A stretch of DNA of 64,000 nucleotides, from positions 124,001-188,000 of the forward strand of contig NZ_JABUFE010000002.1 of NCBI RefSeq assembly GCF_013315265.1, written 5' to 3'. Made by a program: the position numbers and the translations under genes. Within the stretch, counting starts at the first letter, position 1; each line of letters starts with the position of its first letter. The notes under the pieces are model-generated. The model did no database searches. It had not been told where the DNA came from and saw nothing but the letters and a program-made list of their open reading frames with translations. Below, piece by piece: positions 36,490-45,995 of this stretch. This DNA comes from Parasulfitobacter algicola. Its GTDB lineage: Bacteria; Pseudomonadota; Alphaproteobacteria; Rhodobacterales; Rhodobacteraceae.

Positions 36490-37440
36490 ATGGATTACAT
36501 TTTCAGTGTGCGACGCGTGCGCCAAAATGCGTTTGATAACGAACCTGGCAGTACATATTTTCTGGCTGTTCCAGGGACCGCCGATGATCTGCTTCCAAAT
36601 CAGGCAATGGGTCGCCCAGGCCAAATGCCAAAAACATGGCGCAATGCAGTGATGGACGATGCATGCCCTAATCACTCAGGTCATGGCGAAATTGTATTTT
36701 ATGTTCACGGGTTCAATACGACAACGCAAAATACGCTGGCGCGTCATCGTCTGATCAAAAACGGGCTTAGACGTCAGGGGTTCAAAGGAACTGTGGTCAG
36801 CTTTGATTGGCCTGCCGCCGACAAAGCATTGAATTACTTGGAAGACCGCACGGACGCCAAAGAAACCGCGCGCCGCTTAGTCGATGACGGCATCCGCGTT
36901 TTCGCTCAGATGCAGACACCGGAATGCGGTATAAATCTTCACATAATGGCCCATTCAATGGGATGCTATGTGGTACGCGAGGCTTTTGACGATGCCGATG
37001 ACAGACGTTCGATTGCATCAACAAATTGGTCGGTCAGTCAAATGTTGTTTGTTTCTGCGGATGTCTCGGCCGCCTCAATGGCGGCGGAAAATCCAAAATC
37101 GGCATCACTTTACCGCCATTGTATGCGGCTGACGAATTATGCAAACCCTTACGACGGTATTTTATCGTTATCTGATGTGAAACGCATTGGTGCAGCACCA
37201 CGGGCCGGGCGTGTCGGATTGCCTCAAAATGCACCACAAAAGGCCGTCAATGTTGATGTTGGCGCTTATTACGATGAAAACCGCGTACAGTTTCAGGATT
37301 TGGAGTTTCCAGCCCATTCCTGGTATTTTTATGATGAAACATTTATGCGTGATGCATTTTGCACCATTACGGGTGAGATTGATCGAAATGCAATTCCAAC
37401 GCGAACTGGCATACGTAACAGTCTCATTCTTGAAAAGTAA
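36490..37440 (+). CDS. DUF900-type alpha/beta hydrolase
   Basis: Protein of 316 residues without a clear signal peptide. The hydrolase core shows IVFYVHGFNTTTQNT (oxyanion region), VVSFDWPAADKALNYLEDR and the nucleophile elbow MAHSMGCYVVREA. The pattern of HGF...SFDWP...HSMG is that of DUF900 hydrolases. GGGAGG is well placed 9 nt before the ATG. The substrate is unknown. It is followed by 130 bp and the RTX/Hint gene in the same direction, but a separate promoter with a possible CtrA site precedes that gene. Confidence 0.85.
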   Translation: MDYIFSVRRVRQNAFDNEPGSTYFLAVPGTADDLLPNQAMGRPGQMPKTWRNAVMDDACPNHSGHGEIVFYVHGFNTTTQNTLARHRLIKNGLRRQGFKGTVVSFDWPAADKALNYLEDRTDAKETARRLVDDGIRVFAQMQTPECGINLHIMAHSMGCYVVREAFDDADDRRSIASTNWSVSQMLFVSADVSAASMAAENPKSASLYRHCMRLTNYANPYDGILSLSDVKRIGAAPRAGRVGLPQNAPQKAVNVDVGAYYDENRVQFQDLEFPAHSWYFYDETFMRDAFCTITGEIDRNAIPTRTGIRNSLILEK

Positions 37441-37499
37441 AAACCTATTATTAACGGCATGCAGTCTATAAATCGACATAAATTTACCGAATAGTTACG

Positions 37500-37514
37500 T
37501 TAAAGTTGCGTTAA
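37500..37514 (+). promoter_or_regulatory. Possible CtrA binding site
   Basis: TTAA-AGTTGCG-TTAA matches the CtrA full-site pattern TTAA-N7-TTAA, 58 bp before the start of the RTX/Hint gene. CtrA is conserved in Rhodobacterales and controls motility and secretion-related genes there. The pattern is short, so a chance match is possible. Confidence 0.45.
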
Positions 37515-37571
37515 TAACAACTTTCATTTAGCTAGTCAGTAAGTAAGTGTACGATTTGCAGGATATCAGTA

Positions 37572-39872
37572 ATGCCGGTTTTTGACGTTCGATTTTATAA
37601 CATAGATGCCATTAACGTTTTTTCACAAACGCCCGGAAACACGTCGACATATAATGGTCCAGCTCAAGCTGAAGGCATTGCGATCATCACAGACAATCAG
37701 ACTTCGCCTAATGATCAGGTGCTGGATGATGATGATAGTACGAACGGCGAAACCGCCACTGCGGAAATTACGTTGGGTGGAACAACAACCAGCGGTATCA
37801 GCGTTGATGCAGAAGAAGTCTGGACAGTCCGCGACACCGAAACGGGTCAGGAATTTCAGGTTTCAAGTTTTGAGATAGAAAGCGGGCCATCGGCAGGTTT
37901 CTATACAATTTCCGAGGTTCCGCTAATTCCCGGGCGTGATTATGAAATCGTCAGTTTCGATGATGTTCCCGATGTCGATGATGGCGACGACGTTTTTACA
38001 TATGCTGATTTCTCAGACGGTATTGTCGAAGGCACAGATGGCGACGATGTCATCGACACCGATTACACCGGCGACCCTCATGGCGATCAGATTGATAATA
38101 ACGATAATCCGAACACCAATGCCCCTGTCGAAGAATCCCTGAACTGGCAGGATTTTGGGGATGAAGCTGATCTGTCTGGCGGCGTCACGCAGAATACAGG
38201 CAACATCAATGTTTCCGTCAGCTATTCTGATGCATCACCAACCCCCAATGGCGATGAATTTTCAGCAGAAAGCAACACCCAAGTCTATGTGGATACAGGC
38301 GAGCCTTTTGACTCAAGCTCGTCTGCATATCTTTTTGCAGACGGTGGGGCTGACAATTCCATCGTTACGATGGATTTCGACGCAGTCGCAGGATCCGGTT
38401 TTGAAGACGAAGTCGAAAATGTACAGTTTCGCATAAATGATATTGATGGTGTTATAAATGGTAACAATAATTTCCAGGATATTCTGACCATCACGGCATT
38501 TGACGCTGATGGGAATCCTGTCCCCGTCAACATCACAATCAGTGGCAATGACAGCGTTGATGGCAATACAATTACCGCTTTGATTGATGGCGACAATGCA
38601 AGTCAGGCAGATGGCTCTGCGCTGATTGAAATCGCAGGCCCCGTTTCACGCATTGTCATTGAATATGATAACGGTGGTGATACGCAGCAGGGCGTCAATA
38701 TTTCAGATGTGCACTTTGATGCTGTTCCAATTGGGTCCAACGACGATGTTGTCGATGCGGGTGACGGTAATGACTTGGTCGAAGCCGGTGAAGGCGAAGA
38801 CCAGGTTTTGGGTGGAAGCGGCCGTGATACCCTTGATGGCGGCGACGGTGACGACACTTTGGACGGTGGAACAGGTCGCGACACCTTAATTGGCGGAAGC
38901 GGTGCTGATGTGCTGATCGGCGGCGGCGGTGCTGATGTGCTGGATGGGGGAACCGGCGATGATAGTTTGTCCGGCGGCAATGGCGGCGACACCCTGACAG
39001 GCGGTGCAGGTGCCGATACCATGGATGGCGGCGCCGGGAATGATGTCTTTAACGTTGGATCGGGTGACAGCGCAACCGGCGGCGATGGTGACGATACATT
39101 CACTATTGATCCTGCCGAACTGAACGGCGGCACTATCTTCATCGGCGGTGGCGAAGGTGCTGAAACCCTTGGCGATACACTTGATTTTAACGGTCAACTT
39201 GACCTTGGTTCCATCGTATATACCAACACCGATGATGCAGCAGGCGGCCTGTCTGGAACGGCAACCTTGCTGGATGGCACTGTTGTCACGTTTGAAAATA
39301 TCGAAACGATTATTTGTTTTGCACAAGGCACATCCATTCTGACCCCACATGGACTGCGCAATGTTCAAGACCTAAAAGTTGGCGATCTGGTTGTCACACG
39401 CGACAACGGCGTGCAGGCAATTCGCTGGACTGGCAGCCGCACATTGTTTGCACAAGGCAAAATGGCCCCTATCGAATTCGCGCCTGGCAGCATAATGAAC
39501 AATGATCGCACTTTACGTGTTTCACCACAGCACAGGATGCTGATTTCAAACTATCGCGCTCAATTGTATTTTGGCGAAGATGAAGTTTTGGTGGCCGCAA
39601 AACACCTTGTGAACGGACGCGATATTGTACGGATCGCCCCGCAATTGGTGACCTATCACCATATTCTGTTTGATCAGCACGAAGTGATCTTTTCCAATGG
39701 CGCGCAGACAGAAAGCTATAATCCAGGTCAATACAGCCTTGGCGGCATTGATCCCAAAGCCCGCGAAGAGCTGTTTTCGCTGTTTCCCGATCTTAAAGCC
39801 GGAACCAAGGCATATGGTCCGTCCGCACGCATGACTGTACGTGGCACACAAAGCCATATGCTGACGGAATAG
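37572..39872 (+). CDS. RTX-type calcium-binding protein with C-terminal Hint domain
   Basis: Secreted-type acidic protein of 766 residues with no N-terminal signal peptide, as is usual for type I secretion substrates. Residues about 390-525 hold a run of glycine/aspartate-rich nonapeptides (GGSGRDTLDGGDGDDTLDGG and relatives) that form calcium-binding RTX beta-rolls. Residues about 575-720 form a Hint (hedgehog/intein) domain opening at Cys in IICFAQGTSILTPHGLRN and containing VGDLVVTRDNG and RVSPQHRML. Roseobacter genomes carry many Hint_2 proteins of this layout; self-cleavage or attachment is expected from the family but not shown. The N-terminal 380 residues are low-complexity and acidic. 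CAGGA precedes the ATG. Confidence 0.88.
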   Translation: MPVFDVRFYNIDAINVFSQTPGNTSTYNGPAQAEGIAIITDNQTSPNDQVLDDDDSTNGETATAEITLGGTTTSGISVDAEEVWTVRDTETGQEFQVSSFEIESGPSAGFYTISEVPLIPGRDYEIVSFDDVPDVDDGDDVFTYADFSDGIVEGTDGDDVIDTDYTGDPHGDQIDNNDNPNTNAPVEESLNWQDFGDEADLSGGVTQNTGNINVSVSYSDASPTPNGDEFSAESNTQVYVDTGEPFDSSSSAYLFADGGADNSIVTMDFDAVAGSGFEDEVENVQFRINDIDGVINGNNNFQDILTITAFDADGNPVPVNITISGNDSVDGNTITALIDGDNASQADGSALIEIAGPVSRIVIEYDNGGDTQQGVNISDVHFDAVPIGSNDDVVDAGDGNDLVEAGEGEDQVLGGSGRDTLDGGDGDDTLDGGTGRDTLIGGSGADVLIGGGGADVLDGGTGDDSLSGGNGGDTLTGGAGADTMDGGAGNDVFNVGSGDSATGGDGDDTFTIDPAELNGGTIFIGGGEGAETLGDTLDFNGQLDLGSIVYTNTDDAAGGLSGTATLLDGTVVTFENIETIICFAQGTSILTPHGLRNVQDLKVGDLVVTRDNGVQAIRWTGSRTLFAQGKMAPIEFAPGSIMNNDRTLRVSPQHRMLISNYRAQLYFGEDEVLVAAKHLVNGRDIVRIAPQLVTYHHILFDQHEVIFSNGAQTESYNPGQYSLGGIDPKAREELFSLFPDLKAGTKAYGPSARMTVRGTQSHMLTE

Positions 39873-39888
39873 CCTGCAATCGCGTGAT

Positions 39889-40251
39889 TCAACGAATTCG
39901 AAAATCTGCGTAATCGCCATTTCCGCGGTCAGCTGTAAATCGGATGGATGATCCGTTCACCCGGACTTCCTGGCAATTATAGCCCAGTGAATCCCCGCCC
40001 CAAATCAGATCACGGCAAAAAAACCCGCTGTCCCATTTCCATGACCCTTCTATGGGAAAAGTGGCACCTGTCCCTGCAATTTTGCCATCAGGTGTTACCT
40101 CCAAACGAACCAATGGACGAGACAGCGTTTTGCCGTTCACGATTTCAACAAACTGTGCTTTATCAGTTATTTTTGCAAGTTCAGCCAAGCTAACTGACGG
40201 CAAACTACAGATAATAGCCAACCCAAAACAAAAGCTAAGATTTCTGAACAT
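39889..40251 (-). CDS. Small secreted hypothetical protein
   Basis: Predicted exported protein of 120 residues (mature about 97). The signal peptide ends near SVSLA-E. The mature part is rich in beta-strand-like segments and holds two cysteines (GFFCRDLIWG and LGYNCQEVRV) that could form a disulfide. ATG at 40251 is preferred because AGGAAG lies 8 nt before it; an in-frame ATG five codons upstream has no ribosome site. I do not recognise the family with certainty, although the layout resembles small DUF995-like periplasmic proteins. It is convergent with the RTX/Hint gene, 16 bp from its stop. Confidence 0.7.
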   Translation of the reverse strand: MFRNLSFCFGLAIICSLPSVSLAELAKITDKAQFVEIVNGKTLSRPLVRLEVTPDGKIAGTGATFPIEGSWKWDSGFFCRDLIWGGDSLGYNCQEVRVNGSSIRFTADRGNGDYADFRIR

Positions 40252-40337
40252 GACACGCTTCCTCATTGTTACTGAGAAGGATTACGAAATTTCAGTCATT
40301 CCGGATCACAAAAAGTAATCGCAATGTCGTGATCGGA

Positions 40338-41147
40338 TCAAAGACCCAGCACATCCATCATGTCATATTCCCCAGGCTTCTGATCCAGCCCCCAAAGTGC
40401 AGCTTTCAATGCACCGCGTGCGAAAATAAGGCGATCACTGGCGATGTGTCGCAACACAATGCGTTCGCCCGGTGCTGCAAACATCACATCATGTTCGCCC
40501 ACAATATCCCCGCCACGTATGGCCGAAAACCCGATATGGCCGCGTTTGCGTTCACCAGTAATCCCATCCCGAGCCCGGTCACTGATATCATCCAACCTGG
40601 CATTCCGCCCTTCGGCAGCGGCATCGCCCAACATCAAAGCCGTTCCAGATGGCGCATCGACCTTTTGATTGTGATGGGCTTCGATAATCTCGATATCGAA
40701 ATCCTCATCCAAGGCCTGCGCCACCTTTTTCGTTAATTTCACCAAAAGATTGACACCAAGGCTCATATTACCTGCCCTGACGACAACAGCATGACGGGCG
40801 GCCGCTGTTATTTTGGCAAGATCCGCATCAGACAAACCGGTTGTCCCGATAATGTGCACAGCACGGCTTTGTGCCGCCAACGCAGCCATATCCACCGTTG
40901 CGGCAGGTGCTGTAAAATCAATGACAGCACGCGCATTCACCATGACGTCCAATGGGTCGTCTGTGACCGTCATCCCAATATCGGCCTGGCCCATCGCATG
41001 ACCGATATCCTGTCCGATCCAATCATGCCCGGATCGTTCAACAGCACCAACCAAACGGGCCCGGTCACTGCCCAGAATCGTTTTGATCAACATCTGTCCC
41101 ATACGGCCCGATGCGCCGGTAACAACGATGCCTGGCAAATCCGTCAT
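40338..41147 (-). CDS. dapB: 4-hydroxy-tetrahydrodipicolinate reductase
   Basis: Cytoplasmic NAD(P)H-dependent reductase of 269 residues in the lysine/DAP pathway. The nucleotide-binding loop [11 protein letters not shown] is at residues 8-18, and the substrate signature [15 protein letters not shown] near residue 155 contains the catalytic His and Lys. Divergent from rbfA across about 100 bp, an order common in Rhodobacterales. It supplies the same pathway as dapD and dapE at 20.6-24 kb. Confidence 0.96.
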   Translation of the reverse strand: MTDLPGIVVTGASGRMGQMLIKTILGSDRARLVGAVERSGHDWIGQDIGHAMGQADIGMTVTDDPLDVMVNARAVIDFTAPAATVDMAALAAQSRAVHIIGTTGLSDADLAKITAAARHAVVVRAGNMSLGVNLLVKLTKKVAQALDEDFDIEIIEAHHNQKVDAPSGTALMLGDAAAEGRNARLDDISDRARDGITGERKRGHIGFSAIRGGDIVGEHDVMFAAPGERIVLRHIASDRLIFARGALKAALWGLDQKPGEYDMMDVLGL

Positions 41148-41247
41148 GCCTTATCTCCCTCAAAAATCTATATTTCTTTAGCGAAGCCTTGCCGGGATGG
41201 CAAAGCCTTGCTTGGCAAAAGCCGCAGAACGGCGTAAATGAAAGCAA

Positions 41248-41643
41248 ATGGCAAAGAATAAATTCAATACAGGCACAGGCCCATCACAAAGACAACTGCG
41301 CGTCGGCGAACTGATCCGCCGCACACTTGCCGATGTGCTGAACCGTGGTGATGTGCATGACCCAGATCTGAATCGCATTTCAATCACAGTCGGCGAAGTG
41401 ACAACGTCGCCTGATCTGAAAATCGCAACCGCATATGTGCTGCCCCTGGGCGGCCAAGGCGCAGATGATGCATTAGAGGCCTTGAAACGCAACAAGGCCG
41501 AATTGCGCCGAATGGTTGCCAAAGGCCTGACGCTGAAATTCGCACCCGAACTGCGATTTCGCCTGGATGAAACCTTTGATCGCATGGATGATACACGCCG
41601 CCTGTTTTCCCAAGATAATGTGCGCCGCGATATCGAGGAATAG
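41248..41643 (+). CDS. rbfA: 30S ribosome-binding factor A
   Basis: KH-fold maturation factor of 131 residues that acts on the 17S rRNA precursor of the small ribosomal subunit. The family pattern [39 protein letters not shown] and [11 protein letters not shown] is intact, and the length is normal. It heads a + strand run with the DUF2233 gene (4-bp gap) and truB, consistent with the common rbfA-truB pairing. Confidence 0.95.
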   Translation: MAKNKFNTGTGPSQRQLRVGELIRRTLADVLNRGDVHDPDLNRISITVGEVTTSPDLKIATAYVLPLGGQGADDALEALKRNKAELRRMVAKGLTLKFAPELRFRLDETFDRMDDTRRLFSQDNVRRDIEE

Positions 41644-41646
41644 AAG

Positions 41647-42363
41647 ATGCGCTGGTTCCTTCTTATCTTACTTATTTTACCCGCACCCGCTTTGGCCGTC
41701 GACTGTTCCGAGGTCCCGCATGGCGGCAACACATACAGCGTGTGCGAAGTTGACCTGACCAAGGATGATCTGCAACTTTTCCTGAAAGACCCTGAGGGTA
41801 AGATCATTGGCCATTTCTATCGACTGGAAGAGTTACTGGAAGAACGCACCCTGCCCTTTGCCATGAACGCAGGCATGTACCATCCAGATCGCGCGCCGGT
41901 CGGTCATTTCATTGAAAATGGCCAGGAAGTCATGCGAATAATCCCCAATGCCGGCCCTGGCAACTTTGGCATGTTGCCAAACGGCGTGCTTTGTATTCGC
42001 TCAAAGCGGGCTGATGTCATTGAAACCCTGCGCTATGCGGATGAAAAGCCCAGCTGCCAGTATGCCACGCAATCAGGTCCAATGTTGGTGATCGATGGCA
42101 AGCGTCACAACAGTTTTCTGCCCGATAGCACATTTCGCAACATCCGAAATGGCGTCGGAACCAGCAAAGACGGCAAACGCGCCATTTTTGCGATCTCGGA
42201 CAATTCAGTCACATTTTATGAATTTGCATCGCTTTTTCTGGAACACTTTGAACTTGAAAACGCACTTTACTTTGATGGGCGCATCTCACGTCTGCACGCA
42301 CCGCAACTTGAAAGATCGGATGTTGGTGTGCAAATGGGACCGATCATAGGTGTGGTTGATTGA
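41647..42363 (+). CDS. DUF2233/NAGPA-like phosphodiester glycosidase-family protein
   Basis: Exported protein of 238 residues. The N-terminal signal peptide ends at about PALA (residue 17). The body fits the phosphodiester-glycosidase (NAGPA) superfamily: FAMNAGMYHPDRAPVGHFIENG near residue 75, the glycine-rich FGMLPNGVLC, and DGRISRLHAP near 215 with conserved Asp. In this family the fold cleaves sugar-phosphodiester bonds; the bacterial substrate is unknown. It begins 4 bp after rbfA and precedes truB by 51 bp, so it is co-transcribed with ribosome-maturation genes, probably without functional linkage. Confidence 0.85.
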   Translation: MRWFLLILLILPAPALAVDCSEVPHGGNTYSVCEVDLTKDDLQLFLKDPEGKIIGHFYRLEELLEERTLPFAMNAGMYHPDRAPVGHFIENGQEVMRIIPNAGPGNFGMLPNGVLCIRSKRADVIETLRYADEKPSCQYATQSGPMLVIDGKRHNSFLPDSTFRNIRNGVGTSKDGKRAIFAISDNSVTFYEFASLFLEHFELENALYFDGRISRLHAPQLERSDVGVQMGPIIGVVD

Positions 42364-42414
42364 CCAAACCGTGCGCATTGCGTATGCCGCCCCGGCGCTG
42401 ACAAGGGATAAAAT

Positions 42415-43320
42415 ATGGCACGCAAACGCAAAGGGCGCGATATTTCGGGCTGGTTGGTCATTGATAAGCCCGCAGGCATCACATCAACTTCAGTCGTGAA
42501 CAAAGTCAAATGGGCGATGGATGCGAAAAAAGCAGGCCACGCTGGCACGCTGGACCCCGAAGCAACAGGTGTTCTGGCTGTCGCATTGGGCGAGGCAACG
42601 AAGACAGTCCCCTATATTACCGATGCCCTGAAAGCCTATCGCTTTACGGTCCGCCTGGGCCAGGCCACCAACACCGATGACGCAGAAGGCGAAGTGATTG
42701 CCGAAAGCCCCAATCGACCAACGGATGATCAGATCAAAGATGCCTTGGGCCAGTTCGTAGGGGATATTGAACAGGTTCCCCCCAAATTTTCAGCCGTGAA
42801 AATTGATGGTCAGCGCGCCTATAAACTGGCGCGTGACGGTCAGGATGTGGATATCGCTGCGCGGCCGCTTTGGGTTGAAGAATTGGTGATGACCGACCGC
42901 ATCGATGAGGATCACGTTATCCTTGAAATGATCTGTGGCAAAGGCGGTTATGTCCGATCCATCGCGCGCGATCTGGGGGTCGCCCTTGGTTGTCACGGCC
43001 ATGTCTTGAAATTGCGCCGACTTTGGTCGGGACCATTCAATGCAGCGGACGGCATAAGCCTTGATCTGTTGGATCAGCACGCAAAGACGACAGAACTTGA
43101 CCAATATCTGCGCCCACTGGAAGACGGTTTGACCGATCTGCCGGAACTGCGCTGTCCGGCCGACGCCGCAGCAAAACTGCGCAATGGTAACCCCGGAATG
43201 GTTTTTGCTGCCGATGTGGAATATGGTGACGAAGCTTGGGTATCACATGACGGGCATGCTGTTGCGGTTGGGGTCTATAAAGCCGGACAGCTGCACCCCA
43301 GCCGCGTTTTCAACAACTAA
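42415..43320 (+). CDS. truB: tRNA pseudouridine(55) synthase TruB
   Basis: Enzyme of 301 residues forming pseudouridine 55 in the T-loop of tRNAs. The catalytic Asp is in [15 protein letters not shown] (about residue 45), with [18 protein letters not shown] and [20 protein letters not shown] following, then [14 protein letters not shown]. The C-terminal PUA-like part is present. It is convergent with the PstS-OmpA gene, the stops being about 4 bp apart; rpsO, a frequent neighbour, is not present. Confidence 0.96.
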   Translation: MARKRKGRDISGWLVIDKPAGITSTSVVNKVKWAMDAKKAGHAGTLDPEATGVLAVALGEATKTVPYITDALKAYRFTVRLGQATNTDDAEGEVIAESPNRPTDDQIKDALGQFVGDIEQVPPKFSAVKIDGQRAYKLARDGQDVDIAARPLWVEELVMTDRIDEDHVILEMICGKGGYVRSIARDLGVALGCHGHVLKLRRLWSGPFNAADGISLDLLDQHAKTTELDQYLRPLEDGLTDLPELRCPADAAAKLRNGNPGMVFAADVEYGDEAWVSHDGHAVAVGVYKAGQLHPSRVFNN

Positions 43321-43324
43321 AGCG

Positions 43325-44890
43325 CTATTTCATCCAGACCTCAACGCGTCTGTTCCGTTTTCGGCCCTGATCTGTGTCGTTACATCCAACGGGTGACAAT
43401 TCTCCATATCCGGTCGCGCGGATGGTGACACCTTGCAAAGATGCCGCATCGCGGTGAAGCAACAATGCTTCTCGGACAACTGCGGCACGTGCCTTGGACA
43501 ATTCAGCATTAGCAGTAAATGACCCAAAATTATCGGTGAACCCAACAAGAATAATCTCTTTATTACGATTTTCAGGCTTTGCGATAAATTCGATCACGCG
43601 TTTTAGATCACGCACAGATTTATTATCCAAACTAGCAGAACCACTTTCAAACCGGAAGGTCGTCGATAACCGTTGCACACCGCTCAAATTGATCATCATG
43701 TCGCGCATGGTCTGCAAAGCGCTCGCTTCATCCAGCTGTTGGGCGGCTTGTATGATACGACTTGCGCCAAAATCGGGGTCAACCTTAACGCTTAGATCAA
43801 CGAAACCAGCCTTTTGAATCAAACCGTCCGCCTCGGATGATATCGCAAAGTCCAACAAACCTTTTGTAGTCTCAGTCAACTGCTTGTTATCAACGTAAAG
43901 TCGTAAACGGCGTTCAAGTGGATATTCTTCAGTCTTGGAAGCGAACGGCGTGGCAGACATTTTGATGCCGCAATCAGCTATCAAATCAACGGCTTTCGCG
44001 CCGCGCTTTGATGCAAACCCAACATAACCGATGCCACCGATCGTGGTGGCGACAGCATTGGACATTTCCTGATTTGAAGTCAGCACCACAGCATTAGACG
44101 CCATCTGAAGCCCTTTCGGCTCTAGTATCTGTGTTTGGAAAACTCCGCGCGTCCCTGACGTTGGTGCGCGCGTGAAAACAGTGACCGGGATATCTGGTCC
44201 ACCGACCAGAGACCAGTTCCTGATCCGTCCCGCGAACAAATCAGCCAACTGCGTCATGCTCAATTCATTTATCGGATTTTGTGGCGATACGATTGTCAGA
44301 ATGCTATCTACAGCGACGACGTATTCCTGATTAATATTTAAAAGATCGCCTCGACCTTGTGACACAATTGCCTGAGCTTCGATAGATCTGACAGGACGCG
44401 ATGACATTGCAATGTCAGCCTGCCCGTCAATCAAGGCCCTGAATCCTGTCGATGATCCAGCCGCCTGAACTTCTGCGATCCAGATCTCTTCGCCGTCACC
44501 AAAATTATCCCGAATGCTAAGTGAAACGGTATCTGCGCCCACCTCTCGGCGGTTGGCAGTCGCTGCCTGCAAAGAATTGGCATAACCTTCAATTAAAAGC
44601 GGCATCAGTTCATCCCCGACAGTATCTGACCCACGAATGACAATGTCAGCCTGAGGCTTGTCAATTTTGGGACACGAATCTCCGATACACATCACTGCTG
44701 AACGAGGGATCTGCACATCACCGATTGTTGTCGCTAAAATAAAGACATCTTCACGAACAGCCTTTAGATCGCCTCTCATTTCCAGAGATCCGTCTGGCGA
44801 TTTTAAAAGCACTTCTTCTGCAAAACTCCCGAACATGGGAACTGTTAATAACAAACTAGACACAACGACTCGTAAACATAAATCTTTCAC
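43325..44890 (-). CDS. PstS-like substrate-binding domain fused to an OmpA domain
   Basis: Exported protein of about 521 residues. I chose GTG at 44890 (protein MKDLCLRVV...) because AGAGG is 8 nt upstream and the signal peptide then starts cleanly, ending near SFA-EE; an ATG six codons earlier lacks a site. After a short N-terminal beta region, residues about 65-330 match PstS-type phosphate-binding proteins (IVIRGSDTVGDELMPLLIEG, then TGFRALIDGQADIAMSSR, APTSGTRGVFQTQIL). The C-terminal about 120 residues form an OmpA domain (ILVGFTDNFGSFTANAELSK ... RRVEVWM). Such fusions tether a phosphate- or ligand-binding lobe to peptidoglycan. No pst transporter genes are nearby. Confidence 0.87.
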   Translation of the reverse strand: MKDLCLRVVVSSLLLTVPMFGSFAEEVLLKSPDGSLEMRGDLKAVREDVFILATTIGDVQIPRSAVMCIGDSCPKIDKPQADIVIRGSDTVGDELMPLLIEGYANSLQAATANRREVGADTVSLSIRDNFGDGEEIWIAEVQAAGSSTGFRALIDGQADIAMSSRPVRSIEAQAIVSQGRGDLLNINQEYVVAVDSILTIVSPQNPINELSMTQLADLFAGRIRNWSLVGGPDIPVTVFTRAPTSGTRGVFQTQILEPKGLQMASNAVVLTSNQEMSNAVATTIGGIGYVGFASKRGAKAVDLIADCGIKMSATPFASKTEEYPLERRLRLYVDNKQLTETTKGLLDFAISSEADGLIQKAGFVDLSVKVDPDFGASRIIQAAQQLDEASALQTMRDMMINLSGVQRLSTTFRFESGSASLDNKSVRDLKRVIEFIAKPENRNKEIILVGFTDNFGSFTANAELSKARAAVVREALLLHRDAASLQGVTIRATGYGELSPVGCNDTDQGRKRNRRVEVWMK

Positions 44891-45186
44891 AGTTGGCACC
44901 TCTTCCACTTAATAATTACCCAACGTAACATTAGTCCTGAAATATGATTTTGGCGTCATAAATTGTTCACAATCAGCAAAAACTATCATTTATATTAATA
45001 GAATTCGCCAATAGGGATTATTTACCTTGTGCAGAGCTCGCTAGGATTGAAATTTGGCATATTTCACAATTCGAATCACAGGGGTAATAATATTACGTGA
45101 TGCCTGATGTAGCGACGCAGCGATCCTATTGACATAAAGGCTGTCATAAGACCCCTTAGTCAAAGTATATCATAAGGCAGGATGCC

Positions 45187-45981
45187 ATGGATCTGACTGG
45201 AAAAATTGCTGTTGTGACCGGCGGCAGACGCGGCATTGGCAAAGCCATTGCAAAATCACTTCACGCAGCCGGGGCAAGGGTTGCCATTGCTGATCTTGAT
45301 AAAGCCGAAGCGCATGACGTTGGAAAGGCGTGCGGCGGTTATGGCACCAAGGTCGATGTGACCAACGAAGCTGATATTGCGCATTTTCTAACCGGCGTTG
45401 AACGGAAAATGGGACCGGTTGATATATTTGTCTCGAACGCTGGCGTGGCGCGGTCTGATGGCCCCACGTATATGGCCGCTGGCGCCCCAAACGCTGCGTG
45501 GGAATTATCGTGGCAGGTCAATGTTATGTCATCGGTCTATGCCGCGCGCCATGTTGTGCCCGGCATGATCAAACGCGGCCAGGGCATCTTTATGATTGTC
45601 GCCTCGGCCGCTGGACTGCTGAACCAGATGGGATCTGCGCCCTATAGCTGTACCAAACACGCAGCTGTGTCATTCGCCGAAAGTCTGTCCATCGCCCACG
45701 CGCACCAGGGGTTACGTGTGCTGTGTATTTGCCCCCAAGGTGTGCAAACCGACCTGATCCAAGGGGCCGAGACAAGCCTGAAAGCCGTTGGCGCAATCCT
45801 TCAGCCCGAAGATGTGGCAACTGCAATGATGGCAGCCCTTGATGACGGGCGCAGCTATGTGTTCCCCCACCCTGAAACGCTGGATTATTTCCAGTCCCGT
45901 GCGGCAGACCCGGACAAATGGCTGCAACGCATGGGACAAGCCCGTCAGATGCTTGCCGCGAAAACCGGCCGTCAGATGTAG
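45187..45981 (+). CDS. Short-chain dehydrogenase/reductase
   Basis: SDR of 264 residues with cofactor motif TGGRRGIGKAI (about residues 12-22), NAGVARSD near 88, catalytic Ser in IVASAAGLLN and the Tyr-Lys pair PYSCTKHAA near 158. CAGGA lies about 6 nt before the ATG. It begins a three-gene + strand run with two crotonase-fold genes, so a role in acyl-CoA or alcohol breakdown is likely. The SDR stop and the next ATG are about 14 bp apart. The 296 bp upstream contain a TGACA-N7-TGTCA dyad (45131-45147) but no confident promoter. Confidence 0.87.
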   Translation: MDLTGKIAVVTGGRRGIGKAIAKSLHAAGARVAIADLDKAEAHDVGKACGGYGTKVDVTNEADIAHFLTGVERKMGPVDIFVSNAGVARSDGPTYMAAGAPNAAWELSWQVNVMSSVYAARHVVPGMIKRGQGIFMIVASAAGLLNQMGSAPYSCTKHAAVSFAESLSIAHAHQGLRVLCICPQGVQTDLIQGAETSLKAVGAILQPEDVATAMMAALDDGRSYVFPHPETLDYFQSRAADPDKWLQRMGQARQMLAAKTGRQM

Positions 45982-45995
45982 ACAAAGGATATTCG

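Noticed and set aside
38760-39090. CRISPR-like array in the regularly repeated DNA of the RTX gene
   Set aside because: The units are in-frame coding nonapeptide repeats with no spacer structure and no cas genes nearby.
38603-39142. Pro/Ser-rich 179-codon frame on the - strand
   Set aside because: Complement of the Gly/Asp-rich RTX repeats, which always produces such a frame.
45130-45147. TTGACA at 45130 as promoter of the SDR-crotonase cluster
   Set aside because: No -10 hexamer occurs at an acceptable distance; the stretch is better described as a TGACA-N7-TGTCA dyad.
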